Shown here: piece after piece, positions 27,870-35,933 of the stretch
How positions within the stretch are numbered: the stretch's first letter is position 1
Layout of the letters: every line of letters begins with the position of its first letter
Notes under the pieces: model-generated
The model's input: the letters and a program-made list of their open reading frames with translations, nothing else
What the model was told of the DNA's origin: nothing
Database searches by the model: none
Assembly (NCBI GenBank): GCA_002455425.1
Contig: DKKT01000065.1
Span: 1-64,000 of the forward strand
DNA length: 64,000 nucleotides
Reading direction: 5' to 3'
Source: Chthonomonas sp. UBA6659
GTDB lineage: Bacteria > Armatimonadota > Fimbriimonadia > Fimbriimonadales > Fimbriimonadaceae
Position numbers and translations under genes: made by a program

Positions 27870-28430
27870 ATGAACAAGCGGCAGGAGATTCTCGAAGCGG
27901 CGTTCGACATGCTCGCGACCGATGGCCTCGAATCCGTCCATGCGCGCACAGTGGCCGCCCGCGTGGGGGTCAACCACGCCGCCGTCCACTACTACTTCCG
28001 CACGCGTGAAGACCTGTTGCTGGCCGTGTTCGCGCTCCTAAAGGAACGGTTCGAGGCGGACCGCGAGCGCTTTCTGGCGACGGCGTCGAGCCCCGCCGGT
28101 CGGGTCGAGGCGCTGGTGCTTCAAGGCGAGGCGTATTGCAAGCCGAACAGCCGCCTTATCCGCGCGCTCTCCGGGCTCCTTGCCGCCTCCCGCGGGATAC
28201 CGTCCCTCAAGACGGCTCTCGAGGAGTTCGTCGCGACCTGGGCGAAGGGACTCAAGAAGGAGATCGACGCGGCGCGCGGCACGGGAGGTGTTCGGGCCGA
28301 CTCACAGTTCGCGGACGGCGACAGCCTGCTTGCCGCGATCCTCGGCGCGGGTCTGATCGCGCAGGTGCGGGAAAACAACCGCTTCGCCGCGAAGCACTTC
28401 GACCGTGTTGTGAACGACCTCATGGCCTGA
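27870..28430 (+). CDS. TetR/AcrR family regulator
   Basis: 186 residues. N-terminal helix-turn-helix at 3-50 (RQEILEAAFDMLATDG, then ARTVAARVGVNHAAVHYYF and REDLLLAVF), followed by an all-helical ligand-binding domain. TetR proteins usually repress neighbouring genes and release DNA on binding a small molecule. The nearest candidates are the M42 peptidase upstream (42 nt away, same strand) and pheT downstream; neither is an obvious efflux or catabolic target. An in-frame TTG at 27867 precedes the ATG. The intergenic structured element follows the stop. Confidence 0.88.
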   Translation: MNKRQEILEAAFDMLATDGLESVHARTVAARVGVNHAAVHYYFRTREDLLLAVFALLKERFEADRERFLATASSPAGRVEALVLQGEAYCKPNSRLIRALSGLLAASRGIPSLKTALEEFVATWAKGLKKEIDAARGTGGVRADSQFADGDSLLAAILGAGLIAQVRENNRFAAKHFDRVVNDLMA

Positions 28431-28540
28431 CGAGGGCCGCTCGCGTCCCTGGAACGGTGCTTGAGCTTCTTCGATCAACTCGCCGCGCACTCTGAAGTCT
28501 CCGACGCGACGAAGGTCCTGAGAGAGCAGCGCGAGGTACT

Positions 28541-28628
28541 GCGCCGGGGCAAGGGGTCGGATTCCGCCGGGGCCGCCGAGGGCGGACTCGGCGTCATCCG
28601 ACCCAGGGCTTGGCCTCTGGGCCGGCGC
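28541..28628. repeat. Structured intergenic element, copy 2
   Basis: Same architecture as 3899-3989: P1 GCGCCGG (28541-28547) with CCGGCGC (28622-28628); P2 GGGTCGGAT (28554-28562) with ATCCGACCC (28596-28604), carrying two compensatory changes relative to copy 1; P3 (28566-28577 with 28581-28592) with one wobble and one mismatch. The single-stranded TGGCCTCTGG segment is conserved. It lies upstream of pheT. Confidence 0.75.
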
Positions 28629-28671
28629 GGAACCGAGTCCCACGGCCCGCCCGGTTCCCGGTGATCCGGGC

Positions 28672-28677
28672 TAGAAT
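28672..28677 (+). promoter_or_regulatory. -10-like TAGAAT upstream of pheT
   Basis: TAGAAT ends 12 nt before the ATG at 28690, with GGGGAAG between; the 5' leader would be about 5 nt. Confidence 0.4.
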
Positions 28678-28689
28678 CGGGGAAGTCCC

Positions 28690-30735
28690 ATGAAGATTCC
28701 GTTTCCGATGCTGTTGGACCTGGTCGAGACCCGCATGAGCGCCGCCGAAATCGGCGATCTTCTCACGATGGCGGGATTCGAGCTCGAGGGCCTCGAGGTC
28801 GTCGAAGGTGACCCCGTACTCGATATCAAGGTCGTCGCCAACCGCGGGGACGGCCTCTCGGCGATGGGCCTCGCCCGCGAAATCCTCGCCAAGGACCCCG
28901 ACGCCAAGCCGACCGCCCTCTACGAAGCGGCCGTCGGCCGGTTCGCGATGCCGGACGAGGGGACCGGCCTACCCACCTCGGTCACGGTCGAGACGCCGGC
29001 CTGTACGCGTTACGCCTGTCGACTTTTCGAAAACGTCGCGAACGGGGCGTCCCCCGACTGGATGCAGCAGCGCCTGCGCCAGGCGGGGATGCGACCGATC
29101 AGTCTGCTTGTCGACCTCACGAACTACGTGCTCCTCGAACAGGGACAGCCGCTGCACGCGTTCGATTTCGATCGACTCGCCGGTAAGCGCATCGTCGTCC
29201 GGCAGGCTCGCGACGGGGAGCATCTCACGACCCTCGATGGAGCCGACCACGAACTACAGCCGAACCAGATGATGATCTGCGACGCCGAAAGGCCTGTCGC
29301 CGTCGCCGGCGTCATGGGCGGCCTCGACACCGAAGTGACCGAAGCCACGCGGACGATGCTCCTTGAGTCGGCGCACTTCGTGAATACGTCGGTCCGCAAG
29401 ACCCGCAAACAATTGGGGCTCAGCACCGAGGCCAGCTATCGATTCGAACGGTCAGTCGATCCGGATGGGGTCGTCGCCGCGCTCAACCGGTTCCTGATGC
29501 TCTACCAAGGCTGCAGCGGGCAAGACGCCGCGCCCGGTGTGATCGACGTCTACCCGGGACGAGCGACGGTCACCCCGATCAACGTACGGATGTCGCGCAC
29601 GACGCGGCTCCTCGGCATGGATGTCCCTGGGTTGGAAGCCCGCGGGCACCTCGAACGCCTCGGATTCGCGGTCGATGGTAACGGTGAGCCGTTCCGCGTC
29701 ACGGCTCCGAGCTGGCGCCCCGACATCGTCCGAGAAGACGACGTGATCGAGGAGATCGGGCGCGTACACGGTTACGAGAAGATCCCGGAGGCGGCTCCAC
29801 AGGGTCAAACGCCCCAAGGCGGGGTTCACGGCATCGACCACTTCAAGGATCGGGCCCGCGAGACCATGCTCCGCAGCGGCTTCACCGAGATCATGAGCCA
29901 CTCGCTCCGCGACCGACACCTACTCGACTTCCGCGACAACGACCGGGTCGAGGTCCGGAACCCCCACGCCCCCGAAATGGCGCTGCTGCGCAACAGCCTT
30001 CTGCCCGCGCTGGCGGAGGCCGCCCAGCGTAACGGTGGTCGCGACCTTCACCTTTTCGAGATCGGTCGGGTGTTCGTCAAGGGCGAAATCCAAATCGACG
30101 AGAGCCCCGAACTGGCGCTCCTGAGCACGGGCGCGCTGTTCCCGCTCCACTTCAAGACGCCGAATCCGTCGCAGGCCGACTTCTTCAGCATCAAGGGCAC
30201 GGTCGAAGAACTCGCTCGCGCCCTGGAGGTCCCGATTCACTTCGACCGCCCCCTGATCCCGGATCCCCGCCTTCATCCGAGTCGCCAGTCGAGCGTCCTG
30301 GCCGATCACGGCAACCTCCACATCGGCGTGTTCGGACAGATCCATCCCGACCTCGCCGAAGAGCTCGATCTCCCGGCCCAGACGATGCTGGCCGAACTCG
30401 ATCTCCTCGTTCTCTTCATGGAGCGCGAGGAGGGCGCGAAGTTGCGCGACATCAGCCGGAACCCAGCCGTTCGGCGCGACATCTCGGTGCTCCTCGATAA
30501 GTCGGTGCCTTACGTCGACGTCGAAACCGCGATCCGATCGGCGTGCGGATCCGTGCTCGAACGGCATTGGCTGTTCGACGTCTACGAGGGCCCCAACATC
30601 GACCCCGGATCGCGGAGCCTCGCCATCGCGATGCAGTTCCGCAAGCTTGGCGAAAACCTCACGGATGATGAGGCGAACCGAATTCGGGATGCGGCCGTGG
30701 AGGCGCTTGCCGGGCTGGGAGGGCGACTGCGGTAA
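28690..30735 (+). CDS. pheT: Phenylalanyl-tRNA synthetase beta subunit, short form
   Basis: 681 residues against about 795 in E. coli. The EMAPII-like tRNA-binding domain normally inserted after residue 40 is missing: sequence runs directly from the N-terminal B1 segment (LTMAGFELEGLEVVEGDPVL) into the B1/B6 region. The B3/B4 editing domain (QPLHAFDFDRLAGKRIVVRQ), B5, the catalytic-like core and the C-terminal ferredoxin-fold anticodon-binding domain (RNPAVRRDISVLL) are present. With PheS it charges tRNA-Phe. pheS is not next to it. The last 77 nt overlap the convergent membrane-protein gene. Confidence 0.95.
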   Translation: MKIPFPMLLDLVETRMSAAEIGDLLTMAGFELEGLEVVEGDPVLDIKVVANRGDGLSAMGLAREILAKDPDAKPTALYEAAVGRFAMPDEGTGLPTSVTVETPACTRYACRLFENVANGASPDWMQQRLRQAGMRPISLLVDLTNYVLLEQGQPLHAFDFDRLAGKRIVVRQARDGEHLTTLDGADHELQPNQMMICDAERPVAVAGVMGGLDTEVTEATRTMLLESAHFVNTSVRKTRKQLGLSTEASYRFERSVDPDGVVAALNRFLMLYQGCSGQDAAPGVIDVYPGRATVTPINVRMSRTTRLLGMDVPGLEARGHLERLGFAVDGNGEPFRVTAPSWRPDIVREDDVIEEIGRVHGYEKIPEAAPQGQTPQGGVHGIDHFKDRARETMLRSGFTEIMSHSLRDRHLLDFRDNDRVEVRNPHAPEMALLRNSLLPALAEAAQRNGGRDLHLFEIGRVFVKGEIQIDESPELALLSTGALFPLHFKTPNPSQADFFSIKGTVEELARALEVPIHFDRPLIPDPRLHPSRQSSVLADHGNLHIGVFGQIHPDLAEELDLPAQTMLAELDLLVLFMEREEGAKLRDISRNPAVRRDISVLLDKSVPYVDVETAIRSACGSVLERHWLFDVYEGPNIDPGSRSLAIAMQFRKLGENLTDDEANRIRDAAVEALAGLGGRLR

Positions 30736-32101
30736 GCCACCACCGCAGCGTCAACTGGATCAGAAGGACGACGGACACCGCCCGCATCGCCATCGGTAGA
30801 TAGTGGTAGTGGTCGAACGGTTTGAGAAAGGCCATCGGCAGAAACGCGAGCACGGACAGCAGCCACGCCGCCAAGAGCGCCTTCCCGTCGCGATCCTTCC
30901 AGGCCGCGACCACGATCGCGACGTTCGACGCGAGGGCGATGACCCCCCGTTGCACGGTGCCGATGAGGAACGCATCGACGCCGACCGCAGCCAGTGAGTG
31001 CCAAGCACTCCATAGCGGCGTCCACGCTGGGATCAGGTAGTTCGTCAGCGCGATCCACGCCCCCTCGCCGAAGCGGAACTGTTGAGTCTGGTAGGTCGAT
31101 GCCGACGTCGGGACGACCCCGGCGCGGAGCGCCAGATAGCCGCCGAGGACCAACCAGGCCGCGGCCGGCCAAACCATGCCCATCGGCCCGGGTCGGCGAG
31201 GGCTCGTCAGCGCGAGAACGAGCATCATCGCTGGGACCATGACCGCCTGCTCATAGCTGCCGAGCGCGAGGGCAAGCGACACCAGCGCAACCCCCGCCCA
31301 AACCCACGGTCGATGGCCGGCCACCGTCGGCACCGTTCCCCGAGTCGCAGGCAGATCGAGGGGAGACGCGCGCTCCGCCAAGCGGCGAACGGTCTCCGGG
31401 TCGAGTCGCGTGCTGGGGCGCGCCTCGGCGGACGCGGCAAGGCGTGCTTGACGCAGAAACCGAGCCGTCGCCGCCAGGCACAACAGGACGAAAACGGTCA
31501 TGGTCGAAGCGGTCCGCCCCGGAATCCAGCCGAGCATGCGGTAGCTCAAGAGCGATACTCCGCCAAGTTCGGATGCCAGTCCAAAACCGAGGAGCGCGGC
31601 GAGCGTCGGCGGACCCAACATCCCCAAGGTGGGTCGTTCACCACACGTGAAGCGTCGAATCGCCCCGACCAACGCCACGCCGACGCCCATCGCCGAGACC
31701 CATCCGAAGACGTCCGGCCCGACGTCTAGGTGCCAAAGCAGGAAAAGCAGGGCCGACCCGCAGGCCAACCAAGGTCGCCCGAGCCACTCGAGGACAAACC
31801 AGAAAACAAGCAGGATGGAAGCCGCGACCAGGAGCGCGTTGGTCCGGCCATAACCGCCGGCGTCATCCCCCGAGATCGCCAGATCCGCCTCGAAGGTAAG
31901 CGTCGAAATCGGTCGGTAGAAGTGGTTCTCGAGGGGCCAGTCACTCGCGAACCAGGAAAGCGGGCTGTGACGTTCCCGGATCGCTTCGAGGGCGACCCGC
32001 GTATCCGAGTCTTGGAGGAGCAATGGGTCGCGGGCATGGCCAAGAACGAGCGGAAGGCACGCCAGGACCACGATCAGGAACGCCGGCAGCCACCGCTTCA
32101 C
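30659..32101 (-). CDS. Multi-pass membrane protein (possible GT-C glycosyltransferase-like)
   Basis: 480 residues with about ten hydrophobic segments. The N-terminal helix is followed by an acidic loop (LLLQDSDTRVALEAIRERHS) and SDWPLENHFYRPISTLTFEAD; an aspartate in this first loop, with HFYRP, resembles membrane glycosyltransferases of the GT-C type, but no family is assigned with confidence. The start is GTG at 32101, 3 nt after the end of the 32105-32593 gene, so the two are an operon. The 3' end overlaps the pheT 3' end by 77 nt on the opposite strand. Confidence 0.7.
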   Translation of the reverse strand: MKRWLPAFLIVVLACLPLVLGHARDPLLLQDSDTRVALEAIRERHSPLSWFASDWPLENHFYRPISTLTFEADLAISGDDAGGYGRTNALLVAASILLVFWFVLEWLGRPWLACGSALLFLLWHLDVGPDVFGWVSAMGVGVALVGAIRRFTCGERPTLGMLGPPTLAALLGFGLASELGGVSLLSYRMLGWIPGRTASTMTVFVLLCLAATARFLRQARLAASAEARPSTRLDPETVRRLAERASPLDLPATRGTVPTVAGHRPWVWAGVALVSLALALGSYEQAVMVPAMMLVLALTSPRRPGPMGMVWPAAAWLVLGGYLALRAGVVPTSASTYQTQQFRFGEGAWIALTNYLIPAWTPLWSAWHSLAAVGVDAFLIGTVQRGVIALASNVAIVVAAWKDRDGKALLAAWLLSVLAFLPMAFLKPFDHYHYLPMAMRAVSVVLLIQLTLRWWLTAVALPARQAPPRPHPEFGSPHHP

Positions 32102-32104
32102 ACG

Positions 32105-32593
32105 CTATCGGGCGGGGGCGATCTTGCCCGGTTCGCCGACGTTGAAGCTCGAGATCGCCCACTTGCCTTCGCGTCGGATCATGTCGATCGCGACCGTGGC
32201 TTCGCCCTTCTCGAAACTCGATGTCGCCACTACTCGCATCGTGACGAAGGGCGCTTGGCCCTTCACGGCGCCAGGCATCTGGATATTGCCCGCTTCGAGT
32301 TCACCCGCCTTCTTAAGCGGACCGAGCCGGTCCGACATCCTCTTCATCAGCATGGCCATCGCCTCGTCGTCGTAGATCTGGCGAAGCTCGGGGGCGGCCC
32401 GGGACGCGAGCGCGTCCGGATTCCACGTCTGGACAATGGCCGGGAGCGCTTCCTTCGCATAGGCTTTGCCCGTCGATTGCATTTGTCCGATCCGGTCCAT
32501 CGCCGACCCGACGAAGTAGATCGTCACGAGCATGATCGTGCCGAGGATCGTGCCGAGGATGGTCCACCAAACCTTACTGGGCGGTTTCTCCAC
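32105..32593 (-). CDS. Membrane-anchored hypothetical protein
   Basis: 162 residues. A single N-terminal transmembrane segment (about 8-30, WWTILGTILGTIMLVTIYFV) is followed by a soluble domain with ELRQIYDDEAMAMLMKRMSD and a C-terminal beta sheet (FVTMRVVATSSFEKGEATVA, GKWAISSFNV). This looks like a small NTF2-like/DUF4864-type extracytoplasmic domain, but that is only a fold-level guess. The GTG at 32593 is chosen because a CACAAT hexamer ends 6 nt upstream; a longer frame to 32677 is Arg-rich and unlikely. Confidence 0.7.
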   Translation of the reverse strand: MEKPPSKVWWTILGTILGTIMLVTIYFVGSAMDRIGQMQSTGKAYAKEALPAIVQTWNPDALASRAAPELRQIYDDEAMAMLMKRMSDRLGPLKKAGELEAGNIQMPGAVKGQAPFVTMRVVATSSFEKGEATVAIDMIRREGKWAISSFNVGEPGKIAPAR

Positions 32594-32599
32594 GATCCG

Positions 32600-32605
32600 A
32601 TTGTG
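32600..32605 (-). promoter_or_regulatory. -10-like CACAAT, leaderless promoter of 32593 gene
   Basis: Minus-strand CACAAT, spacer CGGATC (6 nt), GTG at 32593. Confidence 0.55.
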
Positions 32606-32860
32606 GCGCGCGCGAGCCACGATTTGCCTGCGTTCCCGGCGGTCTTTCCGGGCAACCCGGCAAACCCACGCGCGCAAATCGGCGTGATTCGCGGCACGCC
32701 GGCCAAGGACCGGTAGAAACGTCGTCTTCGAACGTGCCGAGACCGGGAAATCTCCTCACGTCGGTGCGATCGAGCCACAACCCTCGAGCCCGACGAGGAG
32801 ACGTACAACCCTCAACTCCTCACCCATAGACAAGCCAAAAAACACGACACTCCAGCCCAT

Positions 32861-32889
32861 GGGTCGGCCTCGCCAGCCGACCCCTTTTT
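32861..32889 (+). terminator. Rho-independent-like terminator
   Basis: Perfect 8-bp stem GGGTCGGC (32861-32868) / GCCGACCC (32876-32883), 7-nt loop, then C and TTTTT. No gene ends just upstream on this strand, so it may instead be a leader or insulator hairpin before the CRP-type site. Confidence 0.5.
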
Positions 32890-32893
32890 CTTG

Positions 32894-32909
32894 TGTGACC
32901 GAGATCACA
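32894..32909. promoter_or_regulatory. CRP/FNR-type operator, perfect TGTGA-N6-TCACA
   Basis: TGTGACCGAGATCACA matches the CRP half-sites exactly. The centre (32901.5) is about 61-63 bp before the transcription start implied by TACAAC at 32953-32958, a class I activator position. Confidence 0.6.
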
Positions 32910-33003
32910 TCGAGGTGTGCGGGACGTCACGAACATCTTCACCGAGCGGTTGTACAACGTGGTCATCCCCCGGGGAACCCGGGATTCAACCAGGAGAACC
33001 ACG

Positions 33004-33525
33004 ATGAAGAAACTCAACCGAAACCTGACCCTTGCTCTGCTCACCCTCGCCACGACCACGGCCTTTGCCGCCGAGCATCGCGCCAATCTCGTCAACGCAA
33101 CCCTCGAGATGGGATATCACGCCCGGGGGTCGATGAAGTCGCTGGAAGCCAGTGACAACCAGCACTTGATGATCGGCAGCGTCAGCCCCGCGGGACGACA
33201 CGTCATCGACTGGACCGCGACCTATCATCTCGATCCACGTGCCCTCGACAAAGGCCAGACGTTGCAGGCCATCCGGATCGATGTCGAAGCGAACATCACG
33301 CCCGTGCAGCACCTCCAGATCCGTGCCTACAACTTCGAGTTCGGCCAATGGGACTTCATCGAGTATCAGTTTCTGAAGTCGAGCGATAGCCACTTCACGA
33401 CGCTTCTCGATAAGGCGTACTTCAGTCCAGACGGCAAAGTCGCGATCAACTTCCGCGCCGAGGGCAAGCGGTTGATGATGCTCCGAACGGACCGGATCGC
33501 CGTGACGCTGGAGTCGGGCGACTGA
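33004..33525 (+). CDS. Exported protein of unknown function under CRP-type site
   Basis: 173 residues. Signal peptide MKKLNRNLTLALLTLATTTA with cleavage near AFA-A; the mature protein is predicted to be beta-rich (ATLEMGYHARGSMKSLEAS; HVIDWTATYHLDPRALDKG). Not recognised. The ATG at 33004 has AGGAG 8 nt upstream, so unlike most genes here it has a true leader, about 40 nt if transcription begins after the TACAAC hexamer. The upstream CRP-type palindrome suggests control by cAMP or another CRP/FNR effector. Confidence 0.7.
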   Translation: MKKLNRNLTLALLTLATTTAFAAEHRANLVNATLEMGYHARGSMKSLEASDNQHLMIGSVSPAGRHVIDWTATYHLDPRALDKGQTLQAIRIDVEANITPVQHLQIRAYNFEFGQWDFIEYQFLKSSDSHFTTLLDKAYFSPDGKVAINFRAEGKRLMMLRTDRIAVTLESGD

Positions 33526-33552
33526 CGGCCTGAACACCGCTGTTCGCACGTC

Positions 33553-33587
33553 ACCCCCTCTCCCCACCATTGGTGGGGAGAGGGGGT
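33553..33587. repeat. 35-bp perfect palindrome
   Basis: 17-bp arms (33553-33569 and 33571-33587) around a single T; arms begin ACCCCCTCTCCCC. A second short hairpin CCGCC-tt-GGCGG follows at 33603-33614. It lies 28 bp after the stop of the 33004 gene and resembles dispersed REP-type repeats. Confidence 0.7.
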
Positions 33588-33693
33588 ACGGGTTTTCGCT
33601 CCCCGCCTTGGCGGAGAAGCACTCTTTGCGCTCGAAGAATGTCCACTTCGACCGGTAATTCCACTGGACGTGCGCGGCCGGACGGTATTCCCC

Positions 33694-35658
33694 ATGAAAA
33701 TCGAGCATCCTATCGGAGGGATGTTGGTTGCATTTGCTGCTTGTTTGTTGGGAGATTGGGGACCGGCGCTCGGGGACGGCGCTTTCGGAGTCCATCCGAC
33801 GCGCCTGCTCGTGCGACATGAGCGGGCCCTTCCTGCCGCGCTGGCGGTCGAGGGTATCCAGGTGCTCGGCGATTATCCCGAGATCCGCTACGCCATCGTC
33901 GAGACCCTTCCCGGACGGCTCCTGGAGTCGAAGCGGCTCCTTGAGGGCATCACAGGTGTCACCGACGTCCAGTTCGACTACGCCAAGCGGCTCGCCTACG
34001 ATCCGAACGACGCGATGTGGCCCGAGATGTGGCACTTCCGCACGATCAACGCCCATCGAGCTTGGGATTTGTCGTGGGGAAGCTACGTTCGGGTCGCCGT
34101 CATTGACACCGGCCTCGAGCTGGCCCATCCCGACATCGCCGCCAACGTCTCACGGAACACCGACGAGATCGCCAACAATGGGATCGACGACGACCGGAAC
34201 GGGTACGTCGACGATGTCATGGGCTATGACTTCGCCTACAACGACCCGATCGTCGAGGACACTTACGGTCACGGGACCCCTTGCTCGGGCATCGTCGCCG
34301 CCGTTCAGAACAACTGGATCGGCGTCACCGGGATCGCGCCGCGTGCTCGGATCGTGCCGATCAAGGCCTGCAACGATGCCGGCTACCTGTATGATTCGTA
34401 CCTGGTTCCGGCGTACCTCTACGCCGCCCAGCGCGGAGTCAAGGTGATCTCGATGAGCTACTTCTCGGACCGCGTGAGTCCGGCGGAGCGCGCGGCTCTC
34501 GATCATTGCATCGGCAAGGGCATCCTGCCCGTTGCGGCGGCAGGCAACGCGAACTCGTCGATCCCGTTCTATCCGGCCGCTTACGAGGGCGTGCTCTCCG
34601 TCGCGGCGACGGATGGTTCGAACGCTCGGGCCGGCTTCTCTTGCTTCGGCACTTGGGTCGACGTCGCCGCGCCGGGCGTGAGCCTCCGCACGATTCGAAC
34701 CGGAGGCGGCTACACCACCGGCTTCGGCGGGACAAGCGGGGCCTGCCCCCACGTCGCCGGCGTAGCAGCGCTTCTTTTCGGCGAGTTCCCGAAGGCGACA
34801 GCGGACCAGGTCCGGGGGGCGATCGAGGACTCCGCTCTGCCCCTGAATCAATGGCCGATGGGGGAGTACGCGAACTATGGACTCGTCAACGCGGAAGCTG
34901 CCCTCCACGCCATGCAAACACCCCTTCGGGGCAAGGAAACTCGGGTTCGGTACCTCACGCCACTCGGATACGAGTCGGTCTTGACAACCGCCTCACCTCG
35001 TGGCTTGCCGACGGCTCGCATCTACGGGCGCGCATTCGACAAGGCCCGCAGCCTCGAGGTCTACGTCGACGCTGCCCCGGTCCGGATCGTGCAGCGCGGA
35101 CGGGACTTCATCGATGTGCTGCTGAACGTCAATACGGGCACGTTGCGTGTCATCGCGAACCTGCGAACGATCGCGACGATCCCCCTCGCCGGGGGCACCC
35201 GCGTCACCTACACCCCGGCCGACGCCAGCACCCAAAGTGCGACCGTTGTCGGCGGCTTTTCCGAGCTCGCTCAGGCCGATGGTCGTGTGTTGACCTGCAG
35301 CCGACGCAGCGACGGCCGCATCCGGTTTGACGCCACCTGCCGACGAGTCATCCTCGCTCCGGCTACGGCGGAGACCCAGAGTCAGGTCACCATCCGGCGA
35401 ATGTATGCCGGCGGAACCGCCGGAATCGAACGGGTCTATGTCTATGACTGGAGCAGCGGCTCGTATCCGTACGGCTCGTGGGTCGAGGTGGGCAGCTCCA
35501 GTCTCCCGACGACCATGACCACCAGTACGTACAACCTGCCCGGGCTCGCGCGGTTTGTGGACCCCGAAGGCAGTCTCTACCTGCTTGTCGAGGCGTCCGA
35601 CACCCTCGACGGGACGCAGATTCAGGTCGATCGTTTGGCCCTCACAAAGCCTCGATAG
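33694..35658 (+). CDS. Exported S8 subtilisin-like protease with C-terminal beta domain
   Basis: 654 residues. Signal/membrane segment at 10-30 and a short propeptide. The catalytic triad is intact: Asp in VAVIDTGLELAHPD (near residue 140), His in YGHGTPCSGIVAA (near 193) and Ser in GGTSGACPHVAGVAAL (near 350), with the oxyanion Asn in VAAAGNANS (near 288). The DDDRNGYVDD loop is a probable calcium site. Residues 420-654 form a beta-rich C-terminal extension of unknown role. It is expected to act outside the cytoplasm. ATG at 33694 chosen; an upstream in-frame start at 33670 is possible. Confidence 0.9.
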   Translation: MKIEHPIGGMLVAFAACLLGDWGPALGDGAFGVHPTRLLVRHERALPAALAVEGIQVLGDYPEIRYAIVETLPGRLLESKRLLEGITGVTDVQFDYAKRLAYDPNDAMWPEMWHFRTINAHRAWDLSWGSYVRVAVIDTGLELAHPDIAANVSRNTDEIANNGIDDDRNGYVDDVMGYDFAYNDPIVEDTYGHGTPCSGIVAAVQNNWIGVTGIAPRARIVPIKACNDAGYLYDSYLVPAYLYAAQRGVKVISMSYFSDRVSPAERAALDHCIGKGILPVAAAGNANSSIPFYPAAYEGVLSVAATDGSNARAGFSCFGTWVDVAAPGVSLRTIRTGGGYTTGFGGTSGACPHVAGVAALLFGEFPKATADQVRGAIEDSALPLNQWPMGEYANYGLVNAEAALHAMQTPLRGKETRVRYLTPLGYESVLTTASPRGLPTARIYGRAFDKARSLEVYVDAAPVRIVQRGRDFIDVLLNVNTGTLRVIANLRTIATIPLAGGTRVTYTPADASTQSATVVGGFSELAQADGRVLTCSRRSDGRIRFDATCRRVILAPATAETQSQVTIRRMYAGGTAGIERVYVYDWSSGSYPYGSWVEVGSSSLPTTMTTSTYNLPGLARFVDPEGSLYLLVEASDTLDGTQIQVDRLALTKPR

Positions 35659-35678
35659 ACGATCGCCCCGTTGTGCCG

Positions 35679-35684
35679 TATACT
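35679..35684 (+). promoter_or_regulatory. -10-like TATACT, leaderless promoter of the 35691 operon
   Basis: TATACT, spacer CGCACC (6 nt), ATG at 35691. Confidence 0.65.
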
Positions 35685-35690
35685 CGCACC

Positions 35691-35933
35691 ATGGCAGACC
35701 CGAAAGACGTCGAGACGACCAAGATCGTCCGGCGCGAATTCAACCGCCGGGCCATCGATACAACCTTGGCCGACATCCGCGTCTCTCATGGAGTCGTGTA
35801 CATCCGGGGCACCATCAAGCCGATGCGTGGCGGTGCAGGCGACCCCAAACACGAAGTCGAGATCATCAGCCGCGCTCTTCGCACGCGCCCCGAAATCCGC
35901 GACGTCGTCGTCGACTGCATCTTCAGAACGTGA
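35691..35933 (+). CDS. Small BON-like protein
   Basis: 80 residues. Pattern of one helix-strand-strand-helix-strand unit: IVRREFNRRAIDTTLADIRV, HGVVYIRGTIKP, then HEVEIISRALRTRPEIRDVV and a final strand. This matches a BON-type small domain, which in other proteins binds phospholipid or ligands; assignment is by pattern only. It is the first gene of an operon: its stop overlaps the GTG of the CoA-transferase gene (GTGA). A small gene missed by longer frames; the ATG is fixed by TATACT 6 nt upstream. Confidence 0.65.
   Translation: MADPKDVETTKIVRREFNRRAIDTTLADIRVSHGVVYIRGTIKPMRGGAGDPKHEVEIISRALRTRPEIRDVVVDCIFRT

Larger units (their letters stand above)
32606..33003. other. 398-bp intergenic region
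   Basis: No supportable gene. It holds a small CCGGG-caa-CCCGG hairpin near 32650, the hairpin plus T-run at 32861-32889, a perfect CRP-type palindrome at 32894-32909, a TACAAC hexamer at 32953-32958 inside GTTGTACAAC, and an AGGAG Shine-Dalgarno site before the ATG at 33004. Confidence 0.7.

Noticed and set aside
25265..28009. 914-codon open frame on the plus strand
   Set aside because: It runs antisense through the decarboxylase and fabD genes and out of frame through the M42 peptidase, all with clear family motifs. Its translation is Arg/Pro/Gly-rich low-complexity typical of high-GC antisense frames.
32606..32890. c-di-GMP or other riboswitch in the 398-bp gap
   Set aside because: Hairpins occur, but no conserved riboswitch core could be matched on either strand.
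35555..35929. N-terminal extension of the CoA-transferase fusion
   Set aside because: The region is the out-of-frame end of the subtilase gene and the BON-like gene; the GTG at 35930 overlaps the upstream stop as usual for this operon.
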